Source: Lachnospiraceae bacterium (lineage in GTDB: Bacteria; Bacillota; Clostridia; Lachnospirales; Lachnospiraceae). Taken from it: a stretch of DNA of 52,291 nt. The position numbers and the translations under genes were made by a program. This document shows, piece by piece, positions 25,135 to 32,277 of the stretch. The stretch covers positions 1-52,291 of the forward strand of contig JAFYZH010000046.1 of assembly GCA_017548765.1 (NCBI GenBank). The letters run 5' to 3'. Under the pieces are notes generated by a model. The model was given only the letters and a program-made list of their open reading frames with translations, searched no databases and was not told the DNA's origin. Every line of letters begins with the position of its first letter. Within the stretch, counting starts at the first letter, position 1.

Positions 25135-26373
25135 TCACTCCCTCAAATCTCCTGAGTAGAGGTCGTGAAAAATATAAAGAGTAGAATAATACAAGTCTTC
25201 CATGGTTTCGAGGTCGTTCAAACCAGGAGTGAGAAAAAAGCATTCATCCTCGTCCGCATCTTCATCATACTCCTTTTCCGGTTTTTGTCTCGCAGGTATC
25301 TCACGCGGAATAATAAGACATGCACTTCGAATAAACAAACACATCCAATACGCCAATTCTTCTTCCGAACAGTTTAATAAATTAAGATGTTCTATCATCC
25401 AGTCAAAAGGTGGGACATTGACATATTTAAAGTATTTTTCATTGTCCTTGTAATAGAGATACTCGTCTATATAGCTTAGCAGATCACCTTTATCAATTTG
25501 TTTAGAAATCATATCTCGCGGTACAATTGGAAAAATCCGAGGATTTACGTTTCTAAAGACTATTTTAGGATAATTCCTAGCGCGATGAAAATACTTACCA
25601 CCTTCATACAGTAAATCCTTCTCCGTTACAAGTTTCAATTCCCTTATATCATTTCTAAACACATCCAAATAATCATATTCCCAGTCTTTCTCAAACTGAA
25701 GAAGAGGAATGTTATTCAGCACCATAATAGCATTTTTCACTTCATCGTTCTGTCGCAAATATTCCGTATATAGAGAACGCACATGTTGATGGAGCGGATC
25801 AATGTAATCCGCTATTTGACACAGAATAAACAGTCTTTTCTCATTCTCATGATCAATACAAAAGTTTCGAGCAAGCTCCATGGTTTTCGAATCAAAAATC
25901 AGTTTTGTCTTCTTACTACTATGAGCTTCTTCGGGGGTGGTGCATGCAGAATGATCATTCTTTTTCGATTTATGCACCATTTTTCGGGACATCTCATCCA
26001 TATATCCACGAAACAAATCACACATCACATCTGAAAGGTTCCATATATCTGCATCGATACCGTGATCTGTTAATTCATCAGCCAGATTCTGCTGAACATG
26101 CTCCTCTAAATCGTTGATCTTCTCTATAAGAGCTTCTTCATTAAAATGTGTCTTCATATAGTAAGCATCCGTACGTGTCATTGGCCTTTCACCGTAATAC
26201 ACCTTAGATGACTTTCTGTAATTAGTTTCTTTTTGAAATGGACACGCCTCGCTTTCATCATCTACATCTTCCGATGAAGCCAAATCGCAGAAGAAATTCA
26301 TCATGAACTCCGGTACCGTCATTTCACTCATAAAGAAAGTCTTACATATTTTCAAATAGTCTTTAAATTCCAT
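25135..26373 (-). CDS. Orphan 412-residue protein of unknown function
   Basis: I do not recognise this protein. It is soluble, without signal peptide or membrane segments. Three parts can be seen: an N-terminal alpha-helical domain (about 1-150: FKDYLKICKTFFM, ERPMTRTDAYYMKTHF), a charged linker with HSACTTPEEAHSSKKTK, and a C-terminal helical region with many aromatic and acidic residues, ending with a very acidic patch (EKEYDEDADEDE). The ATG at 26371-26373 follows GAGGG by 5 bases; the frame extends upstream across the repeat GTACCCAAACGTACCCAAAC, which looks regulatory. It is divergent from the DUF4417 operon and alone on its strand. Its position among defence-like genes suggests an accessory or defence role, unproven. 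Confidence 0.65.
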   Translation of the reverse strand: MEFKDYLKICKTFFMSEMTVPEFMMNFFCDLASSEDVDDESEACPFQKETNYRKSSKVYYGERPMTRTDAYYMKTHFNEEALIEKINDLEEHVQQNLADELTDHGIDADIWNLSDVMCDLFRGYMDEMSRKMVHKSKKNDHSACTTPEEAHSSKKTKLIFDSKTMELARNFCIDHENEKRLFILCQIADYIDPLHQHVRSLYTEYLRQNDEVKNAIMVLNNIPLLQFEKDWEYDYLDVFRNDIRELKLVTEKDLLYEGGKYFHRARNYPKIVFRNVNPRIFPIVPRDMISKQIDKGDLLSYIDEYLYYKDNEKYFKYVNVPPFDWMIEHLNLLNCSEEELAYWMCLFIRSACLIIPREIPARQKPEKEYDEDADEDECFFLTPGLNDLETMEDLYYSTLYIFHDLYSGDLRE

Positions 26374-26408
26374 ATTTGCCCTCATTTTTCCCCAAAAAAC
26401 GGGGATGT

Positions 26409-26480
26409 ACCCAAACGTACCCAAACTGACGTAGGCCACTTCGGGTTTTTTGATATTCTTCAGTCATGGATTGCGCAATC
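26409..26480. promoter_or_regulatory. Divergent control region with tandem GTACCCAAAC and a 12-bp palindrome
   Basis: Two direct copies of GTACCCAAAC lie next to the start of the 412-residue gene, and the palindrome GATTGCGCAATC (26469-26480) lies 26 bases before the DUF4417 start. Both are candidate operators for the two divergent units. Confidence 0.4.
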
Positions 26481-26505
26481 TAAGTACATTATAAAGGAGG
26501 ATGTT

Positions 26506-27240
26506 ATGAAAAACAACTCTAATTCGCAGCCTCGTAAGGGCTGCAAAGATATGTGGAACGCTTTTATGGTTGAAGGCGCGGAATTTGTAATCGGTTCAGA
26601 TATCCCCATCTGTCCCTGTACAGCCCAAAACGTTCCAAAACAACTCATTTCCTATGTTGAAGCGAAACATCTCTGTAAACTCCACCGAGCAGAGGGCGCG
26701 GATTACCATGTGGATGCATTCGTGCATTTCTACATCGACGATCAGAAATTTGATGGTCCGCAATCCGGAATTTGGATTAAACCTTATGAAGCCCTGGAAA
26801 TCATCCGTCATTTTTCCGGTGCCATCACACCTGACTTTTCAACCAATGCGGACTTTCCGGATCCTATAAAGCGAAATAGCACCTATAAGATGCGCGCTTT
26901 CGGAAGGTGGCTCTCTGAAAACAGTCTTCAGGTTATCAATAACGTTCGCTGGGGGACCGAGGAAACCTGGGAATACTGCTTCGATGGAATTCCGTATAAC
27001 AGCATAGTTGCCATCGGAACAGTCGCAAGTGGTATTAATATTCTTGAAAATCGGCCTGATTTCGAAAAAGGCCTCTTCAAAATGGTTGAATTACTTAAGC
27101 CTCACACTATCTTGGTTTATGGTTCGGCCAACTACGAGTGTTTCAGGGCTTTATCAGCCATGGGCATACGCATTGTACCATTCATGAGCGATACAAACAT
27201 CGCTTTCTCCGTCAAGAAAGGAGGTGAAAAAAATGAGTAA
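26506..27240 (+). CDS. DUF4417 family protein
   Basis: A 244-residue protein with the features of DUF4417 (PF14386 type): a Cys-containing segment IPICPCTAQNVPKQLISYVEAK near the N-terminus, FVHFYIDDQKFDG, a WIKPYEALEIIRHFSGAITPDFS block, and a C-terminal region with NSIVAIGTVASGIN and TILVYGSANYECF. The family is found mostly in phages and mobile elements of Firmicutes; its biochemical role is unknown to me. It has a perfect AAAGGAGG site 5 bases from the ATG and is the first of a three-gene operon; the next gene begins inside its last codons (8-base overlap). Confidence 0.83.
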   Translation: MKNNSNSQPRKGCKDMWNAFMVEGAEFVIGSDIPICPCTAQNVPKQLISYVEAKHLCKLHRAEGADYHVDAFVHFYIDDQKFDGPQSGIWIKPYEALEIIRHFSGAITPDFSTNADFPDPIKRNSTYKMRAFGRWLSENSLQVINNVRWGTEETWEYCFDGIPYNSIVAIGTVASGINILENRPDFEKGLFKMVELLKPHTILVYGSANYECFRALSAMGIRIVPFMSDTNIAFSVKKGGEKNE

Positions 27241-27790
27241 ACCGGAAAGCGGTCATTTCAAGGGTACAATGGGGCAAAGAAAGTCGCATAAAAATATCTT
27301 CAACACCCCGGATAAACATGATATAATCGTTCCAGAAGGAATCGATACCCGGGAGCATCCCACAAAGTACAAGCAAATGAGTTCAAAAAAGCAGAAGGAA
27401 CTCAGAGCAAAAAGGGAAGCTCGCACCATTACAAAAGAAGAGTATAAGCGGCTTGAATGGCAAAGGCGTTTAAATATACGTCGAAAAGCAGGTATTGATG
27501 ATTTTTGGGAACGTGAGCAGGCTCTTATCGCTTTAAACCTGCCAACGACCCGCAACTGGTCAGCCGAACAAAGAGCCGATATATTAAAAGGTAAGCGGCC
27601 AAAATTCAAGGGTGTTACGATTCAAAGCCACCACAAGTACAGCGTAGCAAGATATCCTCATCTGGCAAATAATGGAAAGCTTATCTATCCGGCGACATAC
27701 TCGGAGCACTATAATCGTTGGCATGGGAAGAACTATAAAAACAGTCGACCCGGAAAACCTGTTAATCCACAATACAAAGAAGAATTCTAG
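27233..27790 (+). CDS. Putative HNH/GHH-type nuclease of the DUF4417 operon
   Basis: A 185-residue basic protein. The N-terminal 60 residues are polar and probably flexible; residues about 45-90 form a charged helix (MSSKKQKELRAKREARTITK). The C-terminal 65 residues read as a His-Me finger toxin-type nuclease core: TIQSHHKYSVARYPHLAN, IYPATYSEHYNRWHGKNY, with the paired His, the YPHLA and the EH...HG.N pattern seen in GHH/LHH toxin domains. The assignment is by eye. The ATG at 27233 follows AAAGGAGGTG by 6 bases, within the end of the DUF4417 gene, so the two are translationally coupled. No signal peptide is seen, so it probably acts inside the cell. Confidence 0.55.
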   Translation: MSKPESGHFKGTMGQRKSHKNIFNTPDKHDIIVPEGIDTREHPTKYKQMSSKKQKELRAKREARTITKEEYKRLEWQRRLNIRRKAGIDDFWEREQALIALNLPTTRNWSAEQRADILKGKRPKFKGVTIQSHHKYSVARYPHLANNGKLIYPATYSEHYNRWHGKNYKNSRPGKPVNPQYKEEF

Positions 27791-27801
27791 GAGGTATTTA
27801 C

Positions 27802-28158
27802 ATGGAGTATGAATTCAAACCAGGAAAGATCGGTCTCAAAATCAAATCTACACACTCGATGGCAAAATGCATAGCCATTATTCGGAAATATAACCCTATT
27901 TCAATGGGAGAGATTAAAAAGGCAATAGAATCATCTGAATACGTTTTGACATGCCCATACATAAGTCATCCGGGTGTTCGTATGATCCGCAAATGTTATG
28001 ATGAGCTGTCAAAAGCAGGCATTGAGGTTGATATCTACGAGCATGAGCGCCTCACCGACCGGGAATTATTGTCAAACCTTATAGCCTCTCATCGGCAGAC
28101 CGAGCGAGAGGTAAGAGCCCAAGTCGATGCAGAGGTTGCATCCGAGGAGAGTGACTAG
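27802..28158 (+). CDS. Small acidic protein, third gene of the DUF4417 operon
   Basis: A 118-residue soluble protein starting 11 bases after the nuclease-like gene with a good GGAGG site. Its first 75 residues have an alternating strand-helix pattern (IGLKIKSTHSMAKCIAIIRK, MGEIKKAIESSEYVLTC, GIEVDIYEHERL), compatible with a small alpha/beta fold; the last 40 residues are a highly charged helix. I do not recognise the family. Its size and position directly after a toxin-like nuclease would suit an immunity or regulatory partner, which is inference. A strong terminator follows about 150 bases downstream. Confidence 0.6.
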   Translation: MEYEFKPGKIGLKIKSTHSMAKCIAIIRKYNPISMGEIKKAIESSEYVLTCPYISHPGVRMIRKCYDELSKAGIEVDIYEHERLTDRELLSNLIASHRQTEREVRAQVDAEVASEESD

Positions 28159-28310
28159 TAAACCGCTCTGCATACAAGCACATGATTCTGTAGAAAGGAT
28201 GATATTGTGTATCAATGACTTACGAGCACTTTTACTAGTTTCAGCGCATAATAATTCCCCGTCCGACGTGCGAGGCGAGTTCACGTTTTTTCTAATTCGT
28301 ATATACGATC

Positions 28311-28345
28311 AAAAAGAGCCGGCACAGATCTGTCGGCTCTTTCAT
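28311..28345 (+). terminator. Terminator of the DUF4417 operon
   Basis: AAAGAGCCG pairs with CGGCTCTTT around an inner ACAGATCTGT. T-rich on the plus side and A-rich on the other, so it can act in both directions. Confidence 0.8.
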
Positions 28346-28435
28346 TAGTGTTATTTCTTTGAAGTTATAGGAACACACAAATGCAATCTAGGGCCCTTCA
28401 TAAACAGGCCTCCTATATTATTCTGCAGTTGTATT

Positions 28436-28648
28436 CTACACGCCCTTCTTTGCGCTTCCATATTTTTCCGTTTCTTCAGCAACCATCTGCGTGGGTGCAG
28501 TACCCGTGTCGTAGACAACCTCCGACTCAAGACAGCGGGTTAATACTTTTCAACCGTTACATACTTACTCAGTCTGGCTTCTTCACACAAGGCTACCAGA
28601 CTCCCATAAATGGGCGTCTCTATACAACCATCCAGATTTATGTCGTTC
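28436..28648 (-). pseudogene. Frameshifted gene remnant at the right end of the element
   Basis: The minus strand encodes NDINLDGCIETPIYGSLVAL, then CEEARLSKYVTVEKY, after which a stop occurs; in another frame the protein-like sequence continues as LTRCLESEVVYDTG and ends EKYGSAKKGV-stop. A stop codon also precedes the first part. It looks like the C-terminal end of a lost gene broken by a one-base shift. The family is not recognised. Confidence 0.5.
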
Positions 28649-28774
28649 TATTTCGGTAGGGCCATTATTTATTTCTCTGTCAAAACAATCATCAAGAAAA
28701 GTATACAACAATCCACCACGTTTTTCAACCTTCCACCACGTTTTGAGGTATTAGGTTTTCTCCGGTTTCAGCAC

Positions 28775-28804
28775 TAAAAAAGAGCACGATTTCGTGCTCT
28801 TTTC
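28775..28804. terminator. Strong hairpin terminator facing the tRNA operon
   Basis: AAAAAAGAGCACGA pairs with TCGTGCTCTTTT. On the minus strand it reads GAGCACGAAATCGTGCTC followed by six T, about 170 bases after the tRNA-Arg gene, so it can replace the terminator displaced by integration. Confidence 0.8.
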
Positions 28805-28856
28805 GCCTGAAAAAACGATTATTTACTACGCCTTGAACGTCTTTTTCATCCTTAGG

Positions 28857-28875
28857 GGTTACCATCGAGGTTACC
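28857..28875. repeat. GGTTACC pair near attR (possible arm-type sites)
   Basis: GGTTACC at 28857-28863 and 28869-28875, noncoding, matching the copies near attL. Candidate integrase arm-binding sites. Confidence 0.38.
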
Positions 28876-28969
28876 TTTCTTTTCCACCGCATTCGAAAGG
28901 CTCTCACACTCCTTTCGCTTCATGTAGGTTTCATGCGGCTTTGCGACGTTTCATATAAGCATAAAATAG

Positions 28970-29043
<74 letters not shown>

Positions 29044-29115
29044 AAACTGCTGAAACGCAGCGTCCACTTTTGAAAAACGAAAGTCCCGTCGCCGGGACAA
29101 TGTTTACAAAAGTAA

Positions 29116-29189
29116 TCGGGGCGACAGGATTCGAACCTGCGACCTCTCGGTCCCTAACCGAACGCTCTACCAAACTGAGCCACGCTCCG
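29116..29189 (-). tRNA. tRNA-Pro with anticodon AGG
   Basis: Acceptor CGGAGCG/CGCCCCG (one A-C mismatch at pair 4-69), D-stem GCTC/GAGC, anticodon stem TTCGG/CCGAG with loop TTAGGGA, T-loop TTCGAAT. The anticodon is AGG, the proline box. A34 in a bacterial proline tRNA is unusual and would normally be deaminated to inosine to read several codons. Confidence 0.9.
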
Positions 29190-29221
29190 AACTGATTGTG
29201 TATGAGATCGATGATCTCAAG

Positions 29222-29294
29222 CTCCCCGAGTAGGACTTGAACCTACGACAGCGCGGTTAACAGCCGCGTGCTCTACCGACTGAGCTATCGAGGA
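29222..29294 (-). tRNA. tRNA-Asn(GUU)
   Basis: Acceptor TCCTCGA/TCGGGGA, anticodon loop CTGTTAA (anticodon GTT), T-loop TTCAAGT, discriminator G. First gene of the tRNA operon, 18 bases after the TATAAT. Confidence 0.96.
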
Positions 29295-29311
29295 AAATTG
29301 TTACCTTGCAT

Positions 29312-29340
29312 ATTATAGCGACTTTGCAAGGGATTGTCAA
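29312..29340 (-). promoter_or_regulatory. Promoter of the tRNA operon
   Basis: TTGACA (29335-29340) and TATAAT (29312-29317), both perfect, with a 17-bp spacer, directly upstream of tRNA-Asn. A consensus strong sigma-A promoter. Confidence 0.92.
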
Positions 29341-29360
29341 CCGTTTTTTCAAACTTTCGC

Positions 29361-29397
29361 AAAAAGGTCGGCCGTGGTGCCAAAGCGCCACAGCCGA
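29361..29397 (-). terminator. Terminator of the infC-rpmI-rplT operon
   Basis: TCGGCTGTGGCGC pairs with GCACCACGGCCGA (loop about TTTG), followed on the minus strand by CCTTTTTG. It lies 20 bases after the rplT stop and just upstream of the tRNA promoter. Confidence 0.85.
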
Positions 29398-29416
29398 ATA
29401 CTATGCGAACGATCGA

Positions 29417-29773
29417 TTAAGCCAGTTTAGCCTTAGCTACCTCAGTCAGCTTTGTGAAGCCTTCTGCATCGTTGATCGCCATATCCGCAAGGATCTTACG
29501 GTTCATCTCAACGCCTGCAAGCTTAAGGCCATACATGAACTTGCTGTAGCTGATCTCGTTCATACGGCAAGCCGCATTGATACGAGCGATCCAAAGCTGT
29601 CTGAACTGTCTCTTCTTCTCTTTTCTGCCTGCGTATGCGGACGTAAGTGCGCGCATAACAGACTGCTTCGCTACTCTATACTGTTTGGATCTGGCACCTC
29701 TGTAACCTTTTGCCAGCTTCAAAACTTTATTATGCTTCTTCTTAGCGTTTAAGCCGCCCTTAATTCTAGCCAT
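29417..29773 (-). CDS. rplT: Ribosomal protein bL20
   Basis: A 118-residue, very basic protein of exact family length. It begins [20 protein letters not shown] and contains [20 protein letters not shown] and [19 protein letters not shown], the bL20 signature. It binds 23S rRNA early in assembly of the large subunit, and in Firmicutes also binds the leader of its own operon to repress it. It is the last gene of infC-rpmI-rplT, 19 bases after rpmI. Confidence 0.98.
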   Translation of the reverse strand: MARIKGGLNAKKKHNKVLKLAKGYRGARSKQYRVAKQSVMRALTSAYAGRKEKKRQFRQLWIARINAACRMNEISYSKFMYGLKLAGVEMNRKILADMAINDAEGFTKLTEVAKAKLA

Positions 29774-29792
29774 TTTTGATTCCTCCTAATTC

Positions 29793-29990
29793 TTATAAAT
29801 ACGGTAAAACCTTCTTCATATTCTTAACGTTCGTCTCATCCATGATAGCGGACTGTCTGAGATTTCTCTTTCTCTTCGTAGACTTCTTGGTTAAGATATG
29901 TCTCTTATAAGCCTTATTTCTCTTCAAAAGACCGGATGCGGTTTTCTGAAAACGCTTAGCAGCTGCTCGCTTTGTCTTTAACTTGGGCAT
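29793..29990 (-). CDS. rpmI: Ribosomal protein bL35
   Basis: A 65-residue basic protein with the full bL35 pattern: [45 protein letters not shown] and a C-terminal MKKVLPYL. It is a structural component of the 50S subunit. It lies between infC (39 bases) and rplT (19 bases). Confidence 0.98.
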   Translation of the reverse strand: MPKLKTKRAAAKRFQKTASGLLKRNKAYKRHILTKKSTKRKRNLRQSAIMDETNVKNMKKVLPYL

Positions 29991-30029
29991 GATTTAAATC
30001 CTCCTATACTAATGAATGTACCGATCGCG

Positions 30030-30539
30030 TCAGGAACGCTTTTCGGCCAATACCAAGCTGATGCTTCTTCCTTCGATTTTTGCCGGTTTCTCGATGACTG
30101 CGATATCCGAGAGCTCTTCAGCACACTGATCGAGAAGCTTCTTCGACTTCTCCATGTATGCCATCTCACGGCCACGGAAACGCATCGACATCTTTACCTT
30201 ATTTCCTTTTTCCAGGAACTTCTTCGCGTCACTTACCTTGCGAACGAGATCGTTGGTATCGATATTCGGCCGGATCTGGATCTCCTTGATCTCGATTACC
30301 TTCTGCTTCTTTCGCGCTTCTTTTTCTTTGCGGGCAAGTTCATAACGATACTTACCGTAATCGATGATCTTGCAAACCGGCGGCTTCGCCATCGGAGCGA
30401 TCTTGACTAAGTCAAGCTCAGCTTCTTTTGCAAGCTTCATTGCGTCCTTTGCGGACATAATACCAAGCTGGGAACCGTCCTCTGCAACGACACGGACTTC
30501 CTTATCCCTGATCTGTTCGTTAATAAATAATTCGCTGAT
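30030..30539 (-). CDS. infC: Translation initiation factor IF-3, probable AUC start
   Basis: About 169 residues: N-terminal domain FINEQIRDKEVRVVAEDGSQLG, then the basic linker (YRYELARKEKEARKKQKVIE) and the C-terminal domain with EIQIRPNIDTNDLVRK and GREMAYMEKSK. IF-3 binds the 30S subunit, checks the initiator tRNA-start codon pairing and prevents premature joining. A GTG at 30546-30548 could start a frame 3 codons longer, but the AGGAGG (30548-30553) overlaps that GTG by one base; the ATC at 30537-30539 stands 8 bases after it, the ideal distance. Rare AUU/AUC starts are known for infC and allow autoregulation. First gene of the operon, behind an L20-type leader. Confidence 0.95.
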   Translation of the reverse strand: MSELFINEQIRDKEVRVVAEDGSQLGIMSAKDAMKLAKEAELDLVKIAPMAKPPVCKIIDYGKYRYELARKEKEARKKQKVIEIKEIQIRPNIDTNDLVRKVSDAKKFLEKGNKVKMSMRFRGREMAYMEKSKKLLDQCAEELSDIAVIEKPAKIEGRSISLVLAEKRS

Positions 30540-30553
30540 GTCTGACACCTCCT

Positions 30554-30755
30554 AACGATGCAGTCTCCGAAAACGGAGCAAAAATAGAATTAAAAAAAGC
30601 CTGCATAACAATGCAAGCCATCCACTCATAACAGCCGAAAAGACACGCGCCCAAGCGCTTCTTCGGGATATGAACCGTAGTCACAGTCTATGTGATCTTT
30701 CGACACATACGTGCTATGGTGAGAGATGAACTCTGCTTGCTTGTTAATTCAACGT
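30554..30755 (-). promoter_or_regulatory. L20-type leader of infC-rpmI-rplT with attenuator
   Basis: An approximately 200-base untranslated leader runs from the promoter to the infC ribosome binding site. It contains several hairpins and ends in an intrinsic terminator (30592-30618) ahead of infC. In Firmicutes such leaders bind bL20, which favours termination when the protein is in excess. The assignment rests on position, length and the attenuator; the bL20-binding fold was not checked base by base. Confidence 0.78.
30592..30618 (-). terminator. Attenuator terminator in the infC leader
   Basis: GCTTGCAT/ATGCAGGC with loop TGTT, followed by seven T, about 40 bases upstream of the infC ribosome binding site. 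Confidence 0.85.
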
Positions 30756-30759
30756 GAGT

Positions 30760-30788
30760 ACTATACCACGTTTCTTTTCGGCTGTCAA
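30760..30788 (-). promoter_or_regulatory. Promoter of the infC operon
   Basis: TTGACA (30783-30788), 17-bp spacer, TATAGT (30760-30765) on the minus strand; near consensus. Confidence 0.9.
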
Positions 30789-30828
30789 GCGGTAAATGTA
30801 ATTTTTTTGTTTTAATTGCGGATGACCT

Positions 30829-32256
30829 CTAGTGCGTGTACAGATCTGCATTGACCCTAACTTCAAATCCCTGATCATCCACACGGATCTCGATCGCATC
30901 CTGATACCATTTGCGATTGGAATAGCACGATAACAGGATCACCTGCTCGTCCTCCTTCAGCGTATAATACTGCGGCTCGATCCGATTATAGAAGGTCGCG
31001 AGGTCTTCATAGCACCTCATTCCATAGGTATCTTTCCAGGAATACTTCGTCGGTTCGACGCGGATCGGCGACTCGGCGTCGGCACGGATGGGCAGGATAG
31101 CCGCTACCTCGTCCTGGGAATATGCCGCCAGGACGGGCAATATGCCGTAGCAAGCCATCTCGCGGCATAAGAAGACTATATCAGAATCCTCGATATCCGA
31201 TATCATTTCGATCGTAAAGTAACGATAGTTATAGTAGAGAACATACGTCCCGGTCTCAACGAGTACTCTTGAGTTGTCGTGGTCGACCGAGTACAGGTAG
31301 GACGGGCTTTTTTCGATGAATTTCGTAAACAACCTGTTTTTCTCGGAAGGCATGAGGTGCAATTCGTAATTATGCTCATCCGTCTTTTCATACATTTGCC
31401 GGTCCAGATTATGCGTCACCTCTCGGATCACTAATTCCGAGGTTTGGTCAAAACTGAAAATGCGGATATCCTGTGCTTTCGACTGCATCCACATATACAG
31501 CACCCCCATAAAGCCCAAAATGACGAGCAGCGGAACCAGCACGATCATAGATACACGGGTGAAACGAGCGGTCTTTCCGCCCCTCGCAGCTGTCCAACTG
31601 TCAAACAGCCCCGCCCTCTCTTCTGACGAATGGATCTGTGCAATGTCCTCGAGATCCTCCGTTTTCTCATGGGCTTTGCCGGAATATGCCCGCCGGATCT
31701 CAACACTCACATAATTCGAAGAATGCATCAGGTAATCGATCATGACACGCTGCGAGCGCACCGTGAGTTCGGGAGTGACCTTCTCTTCATAGAGATTCCC
31801 GGGACAGATATCCAGTTTCTCCCGGATATTCTCCGGGATACCGATCACTTCCATCAGTTTCTTCCAGAGACGCTTCGAACGGATCATCGTCATATGCGAT
31901 CCGAAACCATACAGATAGATCTGGTCGCCGTTTTTCTCCTTTGAAGTCGAACAGATGGTGATGTCAGATCGTGCGATGGTGCTCGAAACGAAGAAAAAGT
32001 GCGTACGGTAAATGCTCTCCGGTCCGATGATGACCAGATCCAGAAAATCTCCGATAAAGGCAACCGTAGCCGCAAAACATAACAGGCCGGCGATCGTATT
32101 TCCGTTTCTCAGGATCAAGCATCCCAAAAGCAGGAAGAAGGCGGCGCCCAGAACGGCCACGATATGGTTCATGCGGGAAGCTGCAAAATAAACGGAGGGG
32201 AATTCCTTCTCCTTCTTCTCCACTGAATGATCATTTTCGTTCATGGTTTCGGGCAT
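30829..32256 (-). CDS. Membrane protein of unknown function, three predicted segments
   Basis: A 475-residue protein. Two membrane helices lie near the N-terminus (about 31-49, HIVAVLGAAFFLLLGCLIL; about 53-75), followed by a cytoplasmic-type domain of about 155 residues with YLYGFGSHMTMIRSKRLWKK, a third helix (about 233-255, VSMIVLVPLLVILGFMGVLYM) and a 220-residue C-terminal domain, possibly extracellular, rich in strands and acidic residues. No enzymatic motif is seen and I do not recognise the family. It starts 21 bases after the M28 peptidase gene, so the two are probably cotranscribed, suggesting a shared envelope role. No paralogue is visible in the window. Confidence 0.72.
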   Translation of the reverse strand: MPETMNENDHSVEKKEKEFPSVYFAASRMNHIVAVLGAAFFLLLGCLILRNGNTIAGLLCFAATVAFIGDFLDLVIIGPESIYRTHFFFVSSTIARSDITICSTSKEKNGDQIYLYGFGSHMTMIRSKRLWKKLMEVIGIPENIREKLDICPGNLYEEKVTPELTVRSQRVMIDYLMHSSNYVSVEIRRAYSGKAHEKTEDLEDIAQIHSSEERAGLFDSWTAARGGKTARFTRVSMIVLVPLLVILGFMGVLYMWMQSKAQDIRIFSFDQTSELVIREVTHNLDRQMYEKTDEHNYELHLMPSEKNRLFTKFIEKSPSYLYSVDHDNSRVLVETGTYVLYYNYRYFTIEMISDIEDSDIVFLCREMACYGILPVLAAYSQDEVAAILPIRADAESPIRVEPTKYSWKDTYGMRCYEDLATFYNRIEPQYYTLKEDEQVILLSCYSNRKWYQDAIEIRVDDQGFEVRVNADLYTH

Positions 32257-32277
32257 AGTCTTCTCCTCCGTATATAT

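Larger units (their letters stand above)
28159..28968. other. 810-bp noncoding right end of the element
   Basis: No intact gene is seen. It contains a terminator (28311-28345), a frameshifted gene remnant (28436-28648), a 13-bp direct repeat TCCACCACGTTTT (28712-28724 and 28732-28744), a strong hairpin terminator (28775-28804) and two GGTTACC motifs near attR. A 49-codon plus-strand frame at 28199-28348 runs into the first terminator and is not convincing. Confidence 0.6.

Noticed and set aside
28199-28348. Small plus-strand gene after the DUF4417 operon
   Set aside because: The frame runs into the stem of the terminator, has low-complexity composition and is not clearly protein-like.
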